A DNA stretch of 9,781 nt from CAZPMO01 sp964587515 (GTDB taxonomy: Bacteria; Pseudomonadota; Alphaproteobacteria; MPNO01). Positions 1 through 5,833 of this stretch are shown here, piece after piece. Where the stretch lies: contig CAZPMO010000184.1 in assembly GCA_964587515.1 (NCBI GenBank), positions 1 through 9,781 of the forward strand, read 5' to 3'. The notes beneath the pieces are model-generated. The model was not told the origin of the DNA and did not search any database. It saw nothing but the letters and a program-made list of their open reading frames with translations. The translations under genes were made by a program, and so were the position numbers. Within the stretch, counting starts at the first letter, position 1; the number at the start of each line of letters is the position of its first letter.

Positions 1-1
1 G

Positions 2-718
2 CCCAATGGCGTGAAGGTCACGATAATGCTGGAAGAACTGCTGGCGCTCGGCTTCGAGGGCGCGGAATACGATGCCTGGCTGATCCGCATCAACGAAGGC
101 GAACAATTCGGCAGCGGCTTCGTGAGCGCTAACCCCAACTCGAAAATCCCGGCGCTGATGGATCACAGCACCCAGCCGCCGACGCGCGTTTTCGAGTCCG
201 GCGCGATCTTGATGTATCTCGCGGAAAAATTCGGCGCGTTGCTGCCGACCGATCCCGCCATGCGTCCGGAATGTCTTTCATGGCTTTTCTGGCAAATGGG
301 CAGCGCCCCGTATCTCGGCGGTGGGTTTGGGCATTTCTACAATTATGCGCCCGAAAAAATTCAATACCCCATCGACCGTTTCACCATGGAGGTAAAGCGC
401 CAGCTCGATGTGCTCGACCGCCATCTCGTCGATAATCGCTACATGTGCGGCGACGAATACACCATCGCCGACATTGCGATCTGGCCCTGGTATGGCGGGC
501 TGCTGTTGAACCGGCAATATAATGCGGCCGAGTTCGTGGATGCCGAAACCTATACCCACGCCATGCGGTGGACGAAGGAAATCGATGCGCGGGAAACGGT
601 CAAACGCGGGCGCATGGTCAATCGCGTCCGTGGCGAGCCTAGCGAGCAGCTTCGTGAACGCCACGACGCCGCCGACTTCGCCACCAAGACACAGGACAAG
701 CTGGAAGCCGCGACCTGA
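2..718 (+). CDS. yghU: YghU-like glutathione S-transferase / disulfide-bond oxidoreductase (5' end cut by window)
   Basis: Cytosolic thiol-redox enzyme of the Nu-class glutathione transferases; family members bind glutathione and reduce disulfides or peroxides. The visible 238 residues start inside the thioredoxin-like N-terminal domain and run through the helical C-terminal domain. Family features: NPNSKIPAL (the cis-Pro loop), VFESGAILMYLAEKFG (ESG contacts the glutathione glutamyl group), GGGFGHFYNYAPEKI, GDEYTIADIAIWPW and the ending ERHDAADF. The frame is open to the first base, and Pro-Asn-Gly precedes the GTG at 11 as in E. coli YghU (compared from memory), so that GTG is an internal Val codon, not the start. 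About 50 N-terminal residues should lie left of the window. The gene converges on the GFA-family gene with a 69-bp spacer in which no convincing terminator was seen. Family assignment is firm; the physiological substrate is not known. Confidence 0.93.
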   Translation, partial: PNGVKVTIMLEELLALGFEGAEYDAWLIRINEGEQFGSGFVSANPNSKIPALMDHSTQPPTRVFESGAILMYLAEKFGALLPTDPAMRPECLSWLFWQMGSAPYLGGGFGHFYNYAPEKIQYPIDRFTMEVKRQLDVLDRHLVDNRYMCGDEYTIADIAIWPWYGGLLLNRQYNAAEFVDAETYTHAMRWTKEIDARETVKRGRMVNRVRGEPSEQLRERHDAADFATKTQDKLEAAT

Positions 719-787
719 AGGCGCTTAACCCGGAACAGCGCAAGCCAGCGTGCGCGCGCCGAGGGTCGTACCGCTATGGGACGGATA

Positions 788-1216
788 TTACTCCGGCACC
801 TCTTCGCCGGATCCGCCGAAGTCGGCCGGCAGGTCCTTGAACTTGGGCAGCCCGTCCTTCACGGCGACCGTCTTCGATCCGTAGAAGACATGCAGCGTCG
901 GCTCATGAACCAGGTCCGGCACCACGTCCGGATAAATCTCCTCGAGACCGAATACGGGAAGATCGGTGAAGACGTGCCCGCCGCAGGTCTTGCAAAACTT
1001 GCGGAATGAGTTTTCGGTCTTGTTGAAGGTGGCGATGTTATCCTCGCTCTTGGTAACGCGCGCGCTGCCCGGCGGAAACATGGTGAAGGCGCTTACCGGC
1101 GCCGCCGCCCATCCGGTGCAATCGTCGCAGTGGCAATAACCCGCCACCGCCGGGTCCCCCGTGATCTCGAACTCGACGGCGCCGCAGAAACAACTACCCT
1201 GATAACGATTTGCCAT
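788..1216 (-). CDS. GFA / CENP-V domain zinc-binding protein
   Basis: A 142-residue single-domain protein of the glutathione-dependent formaldehyde-activating enzyme (GFA, Mss4-like) superfamily, the usual length for the family. The zinc-ligand pattern is complete: C9-F-C11 near the N-terminus, C28-H-C30-D-D-C33 in the middle and C75-K-T-C78-G later. These match the CxC, CHCxxC and CxxCG signatures of a structural plus a catalytic-type zinc site. The ATG start has a GGGAGG Shine-Dalgarno sequence about 5 nt upstream. Members are often annotated as formaldehyde-activating enzymes, but most have no proven activity. The convergent yghU-like gene also belongs to a glutathione-linked family, so a thiol-detoxification role is possible but inferred. 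It is transcribed as a single gene here. Confidence 0.9.
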   Translation of the reverse strand: MANRYQGSCFCGAVEFEITGDPAVAGYCHCDDCTGWAAAPVSAFTMFPPGSARVTKSEDNIATFNKTENSFRKFCKTCGGHVFTDLPVFGLEEIYPDVVPDLVHEPTLHVFYGSKTVAVKDGLPKFKDLPADFGGSGEEVPE

Positions 1217-1261
1217 TGCTCCCTCCCCTGGTCATTGCCTGTCCCGGCATGGTCGCAATTC

Positions 1262-1290
1262 AGTATGACCACACAAGCAATGGCTTTCAA
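1262..1290 (-). promoter_or_regulatory. Candidate sigma-70-type promoter for the GFA-family gene
   Basis: On the minus strand a TTGAAA (-35, at 1285-1290) is separated by exactly 17 bp from CATACT (-10, at 1262-1267). This would start transcription near 1255, giving a leader of about 40 nt before the ATG at 1216. The match is 5/6 and 4/6 to the consensus hexamers. The -35 overlaps the 3' end of the transposase remnant, so the promoter could have been created or altered by the rearrangement. Confidence 0.4.
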
Positions 1291-1636
1291 TCGAGCGTGG
1301 CTCGGCTCGAAGCGGCTTGGTACACCACCCCGCCCAGCAGCGCCTTCATATCGGCATCCGCGTTGACATCGTGCTGGACCCGGCGCTCTCGGCCCGAGGT
1401 AGATGCCGCTTTGATCGGGCAGCGTTCACACCCGCCTCTCTTGGCGATGTATTTAAGTATCACGCCATTGTGCGCGGCGCCCGATGTCCGGAACTCTTTT
1501 CCTGCGGGCAGATATACAGGTCCCTGCCCTTGTCATAGACAAACTCATCCCGGTTGAAGATTTCCTTCTTTGCCGGGCTCAAATCGCGGACGGGAACCTG
1601 GGGTTCGATTTTCTGATTGATGTGCCGGTCGAGCAT
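1287..1636 (-). pseudogene. IS1182-family transposase fragment, frameshifted and chimeric
   Basis: This is a remnant of the C-terminal half of an IS1182-type transposase. From the ATG at 1636 the frame reads LDRHINQKIEPQVPV, then FNRDEFVYDKGRDLYICP. The next expected residues, AGKEFRTSG, appear only in the next frame, followed by GCERCPIKA and TSGRERR. The order of basic linker, DFxYD, YxCPAGK and CxxCPIK is typical of this family. One base appears to be missing from the GGG run at 1506-1508 (CCC on the coding strand), and 350 nt between start and stop confirms a one-base phase change. The N-terminal DDE part and the C-terminal HPFG-type end are absent. The 3' portion instead carries a 33-bp stretch identical to the nearby dioxygenase gene, then stops at 1287. 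No terminal inverted repeats were found. It cannot encode an active transposase. Confidence 0.75.
1322..1354. repeat. 33-bp exact direct repeat, copy 1 (inside the transposase remnant)
   Basis: This copy is identical base for base to 2564-2596. On the minus strand it encodes the same residues, DMKALLGGVV, as the intact dioxygenase. Identity ends sharply at both edges, but in the upstream direction a weak protein likeness persists (HDV..D here, YDL..D there). It is best explained as a scrap of a TauD/TfdA-type gene fused to the transposase fragment. Confidence 0.9.
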
Positions 1637-2278
1637 TATGCTAGTCCCTTACCTCGCCCAGGCCCGGTGAAATTCTCCTCGAACGATACATGATTGTCGT
1701 TTTCAACTAACTCAAGATCTGATCTCGCCGAAACCTGTGGCAGGTTCGCTTGAATTGCTGTCCACTCTATAAATTCCTCGGCCGGCTGCGGACGTCCAAA
1801 ATAAAACCCTTGCACTTCGTCGCATCCCCCGGCGCTCAGATACATGAACTGATCCTTCGTTTCCACGCCTTCCGCCACAACTTTCAGGTTTAGTGCGTGC
1901 CCTAGCTGTATGACCGCGCTGGTTATGGCCGCATCTTCCGGATCGGTGGTTAGATTCCTCACAAAAGACTGATCGATCTTTAACCTGCGGATCGGAAATC
2001 GCTTGAGATACGGGATGACCGTAATTGTCATTGATCGCTTTGAAATCGTCGAGATCCAGGAACATTAATCCGACAATCCGGTCGAGGCGTTGTGCATTTT
2101 CAATCGCCTCGTTGAGGCGATCGTGGAAATATTGACGGTTGGGGAGCCGCACACCAAGTACTCGTTTGTTAGTCGGAATGAGCGGATCAGTAGTCCATAG
2201 CGCAATTGCCGAAGGCAGCCGCTCCAGATCGCCATACCAGACCCGATGTCGGTCGTTACTATACCCTTGAGCTATAAT
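1636..2278 (-). pseudogene. Internally deleted GGDEF-EAL (cyclic-di-GMP) gene
   Basis: These are remnants of a diguanylate cyclase/phosphodiesterase. Reading leftwards on the minus strand, one frame (open from about 2278, GTG at 2152) gives the start of a GGDEF domain: LPNRQYFHDRL and then FLDLDDFKAINDNYGH. At about 2010-2016 it jumps, out of frame, to the second half of an EAL domain: YLKRFPIRRLKIDQSFV, then VVAEGVETKDQF and GCDEVQGFYFGRPQPAEEF, ending at TAA 1636-1638. By family length, roughly 0.8-0.9 kb is missing. That segment would hold the GGDEF signature, the EAL motif and the DDFGTGYSS loop, so neither activity can remain. About 42 codons before LPNR are open but unrecognised (they contain TTDPL, reminiscent of a GGDEF start), and no start codon with a Shine-Dalgarno was found. 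The stop TAA overlaps the ATG of the transposase fragment. Confidence 0.82.
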
Positions 2279-2281
2279 TCA

Positions 2282-2429
2282 CTAGTATATTAATAGAACT
2301 TAAAGCATAGGTAATTCAGCCTATTTTAACGGTACAACACTCTATAATAGAAGCAACGTCGCTACTGGGCGTCCGCTTTCGGGTATTGGCGGATCAATTG
2401 CCTAACCGGGACGCGGGCGGCCACCGACC
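2282..2429. other. AT-rich spacer 3' of the dioxygenase gene
   Basis: This non-coding stretch is much more AT-rich than its surroundings, especially 2282-2350. It separates the cyclic-di-GMP pseudogene from the dioxygenase stop. Isolated TATAAT strings on the plus strand (2273-2278 and 2343-2348) have no convincing -35 element and no downstream plus-strand gene. No hairpin followed by a T-run was seen. With the matching AT-rich spacer on the other side, it frames the dioxygenase unit. Confidence 0.5.
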
Positions 2430-3230
2430 CTAAATCAGATAGCGCGCGCCGATGGGGTAGCCCTTGGTCTCGCCGTCCTTGTGGTAGGTGGCGTGCAGGA
2501 CGGTGCGATTATCGGCGACGACGACCTCGCCGGTGCCGTCGGGTTCGTGCCAGGGCTGTTCGAACACCACCCCGCCCAGCAGCGCCTTCATATCGGTGCC
2601 CTCGAACAGATCATAGCTGGCGCGCACGCCGCGTTCGGCGCGTGCGTCGCCGCCGCCGTTTTGGACATATTCAAGCCATGCGGCGAGATTGGCCATGAAC
2701 AGGGTCGACGATGCGCGGCGGCCGCGCTGTTCGGCGTCGAACGGATCGCGGGTAAAGCACGAATACTGGTTTTCCGCCGTCGGACCGCGATCGGTATGGA
2801 ACCTGAGATGGGGAAAGATGTTGCGGTGGAACTGGTTGCGCGCTTCACCCGCGATATGGGCGTTGCGAAACACTACGGGGCCGAAGCGTTCGACCAGGTC
2901 GCGCACCGTTCCGTCGAGCACCATGTCGAGCCCGTGGATGGCGATTTCCGCCGGATCATCGAAAGCGATCACCAGCCCGAAACGCGCGAGATCGAACCGG
3001 ATGCCGGCCTGTTCGCAGGCGCTCGGCAGGCCGCGCGGCGCGGTGGCGCCGTATCGCCGCAGCAGATGTTCGCCATAGTCGGGGATCGCGATGCGGGCGT
3101 TGAACGGGATGCCCTGGAAGCGGCCGTCGATGGAGGACTTTGGATTTTGCCTCAGAGCGTCGAACAGGGAGGTTTCGAACAGAGGTGGACTTGTATCAGT
3201 GCGTGGGATCAAGAACGGCTCCCGCTTCAC
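2430..3230 (-). CDS. TauD/TfdA-family Fe(II)/2-oxoglutarate dioxygenase
   Basis: A cytosolic 266-residue protein with the double-stranded beta-helix pattern of the TauD/TfdA group. These enzymes couple decarboxylation of 2-oxoglutarate to hydroxylation of a small molecule. The iron-binding H145-T-D147 lies in RFHTDRGPTAENQYSCF. The distal histidine is probably H246 in DNRTVLHATYH, and R263 in GYPIGARYL is well placed to bind the 2-oxoglutarate carboxylate. Length is close to TauD (about 280). The GTG start at 3230 is supported by GGAGG seven bases upstream. It overlaps the end of the upstream cysteine-rich gene by 35 bp, indicating translational coupling and joint function. Codons for residues 212-222 lie in the 33-bp repeat also found at 1322-1354. 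The substrate cannot be inferred; taurine specificity should not be assumed. Confidence 0.85.
   Translation of the reverse strand: MKREPFLIPRTDTSPPLFETSLFDALRQNPKSSIDGRFQGIPFNARIAIPDYGEHLLRRYGATAPRGLPSACEQAGIRFDLARFGLVIAFDDPAEIAIHGLDMVLDGTVRDLVERFGPVVFRNAHIAGEARNQFHRNIFPHLRFHTDRGPTAENQYSCFTRDPFDAEQRGRRASSTLFMANLAAWLEYVQNGGGDARAERGVRASYDLFEGTDMKALLGGVVFEQPWHEPDGTGEVVVADNRTVLHATYHKDGETKGYPIGARYLI
2564..2596. repeat. 33-bp exact direct repeat, copy 2 (inside the dioxygenase gene)
   Basis: This is the in-place copy, encoding part of the conserved core (TDMKALLGGVV) of the intact dioxygenase. It is identical to 1322-1354 in the same orientation. The parent gene is uninterrupted, so this copy or a close paralogue is the likely source and the other is the displaced fragment. 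Confidence 0.9.
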
Positions 3231-3897
3231 GTTGCAGCCTCCGCGCCTGGTGGTTGATCATGCCGTGCAGCGACGAGGCGATTTCGCCGATGTCCCTTTG
3301 CAACGGCGCCAGACGATGATCCTCGCCCGCCGCCAGAACCGGTTCCAGCGAAAACGTGGTCTCCGGATTGTCGACGTCGGAAAAACTAACCACCACCTGC
3401 CAGTTGCCGTTGAGCCGGCCGCTGCTCGTAAAATCCCTGAGGCCGTCGGCCAGCAACCGCACATAGACCATGGAATCGCAATAAAACCAGACCCGCGGCA
3501 CTTTCCACAGTTTGCCGTCCGGCCCTAGATGCCCCTCGCAGGACCAGCAAGGCCGGAAGATGCCGAGCCGTTTCATCTCATAGACAAGCGGCACGATCAG
3601 CGGCTCGATCGGATAATTCTCCGGATCGGAGGACAGCGCCCGCGGCGCTTCGGCGCATTGCGGCGAACACGCGCACCGGCACCCGGCGGCGCCGCAGCTC
3701 GGGCATATTACCGTGCAGGTTTCCTCGCACACACGGCCGCGCACCCCGTCGACCATCACCGCTTCGGCAATGTCGGTGGCGAGCTCAAGTTGGCGGTCGG
3801 TGGACCCGTCGGGTCGCTGGATACGCATCACGCGTCTCTTGCCGTAAGACATCGGTACATAGATTGTCTCGGGCGGACCTGAATAACGAGTTAACAC
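3196..3897 (-). CDS. Unrecognised cysteine-rich protein, coupled to the dioxygenase
   Basis: I do not recognise this 233-residue protein. Residues 57-81 hold eight cysteines (57, 61, 65, 68, 73, 75, 77, 81) with CPSC and CRCAC spacings that would suit zinc or Fe-S binding. A second set, C117-W-S-C120-E-G-H, is followed by a W/Y-rich stretch ending at C140. The rest looks soluble: no signal peptide or membrane segment is evident, and the C-terminus looks helical. The GTG start at 3897 gives the longest frame but has a poor ribosome site. ATG codons at 3852 (residue 16) and 3828 (residue 24, with AAGAGA upstream) are alternatives, and all keep the cysteines. The 3' end overlaps the dioxygenase start by 35 bp, so the two are probably one operon read from the AT-rich spacer. 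A metal-binding partner of the oxygenase is a guess from context only. Confidence 0.7.
   Translation of the reverse strand: MLTRYSGPPETIYVPMSYGKRRVMRIQRPDGSTDRQLELATDIAEAVMVDGVRGRVCEETCTVICPSCGAAGCRCACSPQCAEAPRALSSDPENYPIEPLIVPLVYEMKRLGIFRPCWSCEGHLGPDGKLWKVPRVWFYCDSMVYVRLLADGLRDFTSSGRLNGNWQVVVSFSDVDNPETTFSLEPVLAAGEDHRLAPLQRDIGEIASSLHGMINHQARRLQREAGAVLDPTH
3238..3242 (-). promoter_or_regulatory. Shine-Dalgarno deciding the dioxygenase GTG start
   Basis: GGAGG on the minus strand sits seven bases before the GTG at 3230, inside the 3' end of the cysteine-rich gene. It favours this GTG over downstream alternatives and supports translational coupling of the two genes. Confidence 0.6.
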
Positions 3898-3929
3898 AAT
3901 TCGCCTATTTCAATTATTCTATCTATTAC

Positions 3930-3943
3930 ATATCGATCGATAT
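3930..3943. promoter_or_regulatory. Perfect 14-bp palindrome ATATCGATCGATAT, candidate operator
   Basis: The 14 bases equal their own reverse complement and lie about 33 bp upstream of the cysteine-rich gene's GTG and about 110 bp upstream of the CitE-like start. A symmetric site in a divergent spacer suits a dimeric regulator, but no regulator gene lies nearby and AT-rich DNA yields palindromes by chance more easily. Confidence 0.3.
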
Positions 3944-4041
3944 TCCTATCATCCTGTTAAATTTTCTTCATTTTACCCAGCTCGTTCCCACTCATCACCG
4001 GCTTGTATCGGGACAGGCCGGGTGCGATGCTAACGATCAAG

Positions 4042-4046
4042 GGAGG
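4042..4046 (+). promoter_or_regulatory. Shine-Dalgarno deciding a TTG start for the lyase
   Basis: GGAGG lies one base before the in-frame ATG at 4048, too close for use, but exactly seven bases before the in-frame TTG at 4054. This selects the TTG as start. Confidence 0.6.
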
Positions 4047-4053
4047 AATGGAA

Positions 4054-4911
4054 TTGAGCCAGAGAATAACGCGCCCCAGGCGCAGCCTGCTGTTCGTGCC
4101 GGGGCTGCGGCCCGACCGCTTCGCGAAGGCGCTCGATGTCGGCACCGACATCGTTTGCGTGGATATAGAGGACGCCGTCGCGCTGCCCCGCAAGCAGGAG
4201 GCGCGCGAGCTCACCCTGCCTTTGTTCGCCGAACCCGCGCCCGATCATGTGGAAACCATGGTGCGCATCAACCCGCTGTCGAGCGAGGAAGGGCTGAAGG
4301 ACATATTGGCGCTGCGGGACTGCGCCGCGCCGCCCAAGGCGCTGATGCTGGCCAAGCCGGGCTCGGCGGCCGAGATCAGGCTCTATGACGAGCTGCTGGG
4401 CGGCAACTGCGCCCATATCCGCTTCCATGTGATCATCGAATCCACCGACGGGCTGGCCAATGTCCAGGATATCGCCCAGGCCTCCGACCGCATCGATTCA
4501 CTGCTGTTTGGCGCGGTCGACATGTCGGCCGATCTGCGCGCCGCGAAGACGTGGGAAACCATGCTCTATGCGCGCTCGCGCGTGGTCCATGCCGCGGCCC
4601 GCTTCGGCCACGACCTGCTCGACGTCCCCTGGCTCGATCTCGAGGATCAGGACGGACTTGCGTCGGAGGCCCGCGCCAGCAACGCGCTCGGCTTCACCGG
4701 CAAGGCCTCGATCCACCCCAAGCAGATCCCCATCATCAACGAAGTGTTCTCGCCGTCCGCCGACGAGGTCGCGCGGGCGCGCCGCATCATCGCCGAGTTC
4801 GAGACTAACACCACCGGCCTGCTGGTGGTCGACGGCGAACTGATCGAGCGTCCGGTGCTGCGCACCATGCACCGCCTGCTCGCCATTGCGGACCGGCTCG
4901 ACGCGGGATAA
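4054..4911 (+). CDS. HpcH/HpaI-family CoA-ester lyase (CitE-like)
   Basis: A TIM-barrel lyase of the CitE / malyl-CoA lyase group. Members cleave or form carbon-carbon bonds in 3-hydroxyacyl-CoA thioesters such as malyl-, citramalyl- or citryl-CoA, using Mg2+. Counting from the TTG start (285 residues, the normal length for stand-alone CitE-like proteins), the landmarks are RRSLLFVPG (9-17), VDIEDAV (36-42), the substrate-binding R71 in VRINP, metal ligand E129 in IIES, metal ligand D156 in LFGAVDMSADL, and GFTGKASIHPKQI (213-225). The TTG is chosen because GGAGG lies seven bases upstream; ATGs at 4027 and 4048 and a TTG at 4003 are in frame but poorly placed. No citrate lyase alpha or gamma subunit is adjacent, so it is not part of a citrate lyase complex. 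It probably serves a CoA-ester pathway, perhaps linked to the UbiD operon downstream. Confidence 0.88.
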   Translation: MSQRITRPRRSLLFVPGLRPDRFAKALDVGTDIVCVDIEDAVALPRKQEARELTLPLFAEPAPDHVETMVRINPLSSEEGLKDILALRDCAAPPKALMLAKPGSAAEIRLYDELLGGNCAHIRFHVIIESTDGLANVQDIAQASDRIDSLLFGAVDMSADLRAAKTWETMLYARSRVVHAAARFGHDLLDVPWLDLEDQDGLASEARASNALGFTGKASIHPKQIPIINEVFSPSADEVARARRIIAEFETNTTGLLVVDGELIERPVLRTMHRLLAIADRLDAG

Positions 4912-5721
4912 TCAGGTTTTTTTGGACCACCGCGTCTCGGGGATCTCGACCGGCGCGCCGTCGACGGTAATGGCCTCGACATTTTCATTATAGAAGCACA
5001 TCAGATCCTTGATGCGCGGGCATTCGGGCGTCGGGTCGGGATAGCTCCAGACGATGTCGTCATGCATCTCGCCGCCGATCTCGGCCGACCAATAGATCGC
5101 GTTCCCCTTATAGGGACAGCCGGAGCGGGTCTCGCTCGGGCTCAGGAAATCCATGCGCACATCCTCGGCCGGGATGTAGTAGCGCGTCGGCATGCCGGTC
5201 TCGAACAGAAAATGGGCGCGGCTGCTTTCGGCCACCGTCTCGCCGCCCAGCACGACGCGCACCGGCCGCGAGGACGGCAGAATATCAATGCGCTTGTATG
5301 GGTCGCGGGCATGGACGAAGACCTCCTCGTCTTCCTCGTACCAATGATCCATGCGGTCCCAGTAGAACGCGGCGTAGCCGGCGAGCTCGGGCACCTCGTC
5401 GAACGGCGTCTGGTACGACCACATGGCGTTTTCCGCCTCGCTGCCGCCGGCCCGGATGGTCCAGTAGGACGCCTCGCCCTTGAACGGGCAGAAGCTGGTG
5501 TGATCGGTGGGCGTCATGAGATCGGTGCGCACGTCGGCGAGCGGGAAGTAATAGACCGTATAGTGGCGGGTCTCGTACATCAGCATCGCGCGGGTGGTGT
5601 CGACGATGGTCTCGCCGCCCAGCATCACGCGCACCCGCTTCGGGCTCGGCTCCAGGCGAACCTGATAATCGGGCGCCTTGGCGAATCCCGGTGATTTCCC
5701 GGCCGTCGCGACCTCGGTCAT
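4912..5721 (-). CDS. Two-domain DUF427 protein
   Basis: A 269-residue protein made of two DUF427 domains in tandem, at about 28-122 and 152-246. Each has the family pattern of a V-x-x-G-G-E-T strand, a Y-Y-x-P-x-x-D-V-R segment, then CPFKGEASYW (78-87) or CPYKGNAIYW (202-211), a WSY motif and a final aromatic AFYW or CFYN. The function of DUF427 is unknown; it forms a small beta-fold and many bacteria carry one- or two-domain versions. The ATG at 5721 has GGAGG eight bases upstream. The longer open frame to 5889 would run into the decarboxylase gene and is rejected. Its stop directly abuts the stop of the convergent CitE-like gene with no bases between. It is divergent from the UbiD operon, sharing a 112-bp spacer, so co-regulation is possible. 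Confidence 0.88.
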   Translation of the reverse strand: MTEVATAGKSPGFAKAPDYQVRLEPSPKRVRVMLGGETIVDTTRAMLMYETRHYTVYYFPLADVRTDLMTPTDHTSFCPFKGEASYWTIRAGGSEAENAMWSYQTPFDEVPELAGYAAFYWDRMDHWYEEDEEVFVHARDPYKRIDILPSSRPVRVVLGGETVAESSRAHFLFETGMPTRYYIPAEDVRMDFLSPSETRSGCPYKGNAIYWSAEIGGEMHDDIVWSYPDPTPECPRIKDLMCFYNENVEAITVDGAPVEIPETRWSKKT

Positions 5722-5781
5722 GATGTTGTCCTCCCCGTAACTGCCGGCCACCAGTTTCGCGCCGTTTTGGCCTAGACGCAA

Positions 5782-5810
5782 TTGTCCACGCCAAAGGTTG
5801 CCTCTAAACT
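5782..5810 (+). promoter_or_regulatory. Candidate promoter for the UbiD-hydroxylase operon
   Basis: TTGTCC (5782-5787) is separated by 17 bp from TAAACT (5805-5810). Transcription would begin near 5817, just before the AGGGAG ribosome site at 5821. Each hexamer matches consensus at only 4/6, so this is tentative. Confidence 0.3.
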
Positions 5811-5833
5811 TCCTCCCAACAGGGAGACACGCG

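Larger units (their letters stand above)
3898..4053. other. AT-rich divergent intergenic region
   Basis: This spacer lies between the cysteine-rich gene (-) and the CitE-like gene (+). Bases 3898-3980 are strikingly AT-rich for this genome, and the remainder returns to ordinary composition. It must hold the promoters of both transcripts. A minus-strand TAGAAT lies close to the cysteine-rich gene, but no good -35 pairs with it, and no clear plus-strand promoter was found. A perfect 14-bp palindrome lies inside it. Confidence 0.5.

Noticed and set aside
11..13. GTG as start of the glutathione transferase
   Set aside because: It is an internal Val codon: upstream Pro-Asn-Gly is in frame and matches the family, so the gene begins left of the window.
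738..755. Hairpin GCGCA/TGCGC between the convergent yghU-like and GFA genes as a terminator
   Set aside because: The stem is only 5 bp with an 8-base loop, and no T-run follows on either strand.
1210..1693. Several small plus-strand open frames in the decayed zone
   Set aside because: They are antisense to the transposase remnant or the GFA gene start and encode nothing recognisable.
2273..2348. Two TATAAT strings on the plus strand as promoters
   Set aside because: Neither has a suitable -35 at 16-18 bp, and no plus-strand gene follows; such strings are expected in AT-rich DNA.
2481..3257. Plus-strand open frame of 258 codons opposite the dioxygenase
   Set aside because: The minus strand carries the iron-binding HTD and distal His motifs with a good Shine-Dalgarno; the plus frame has none.
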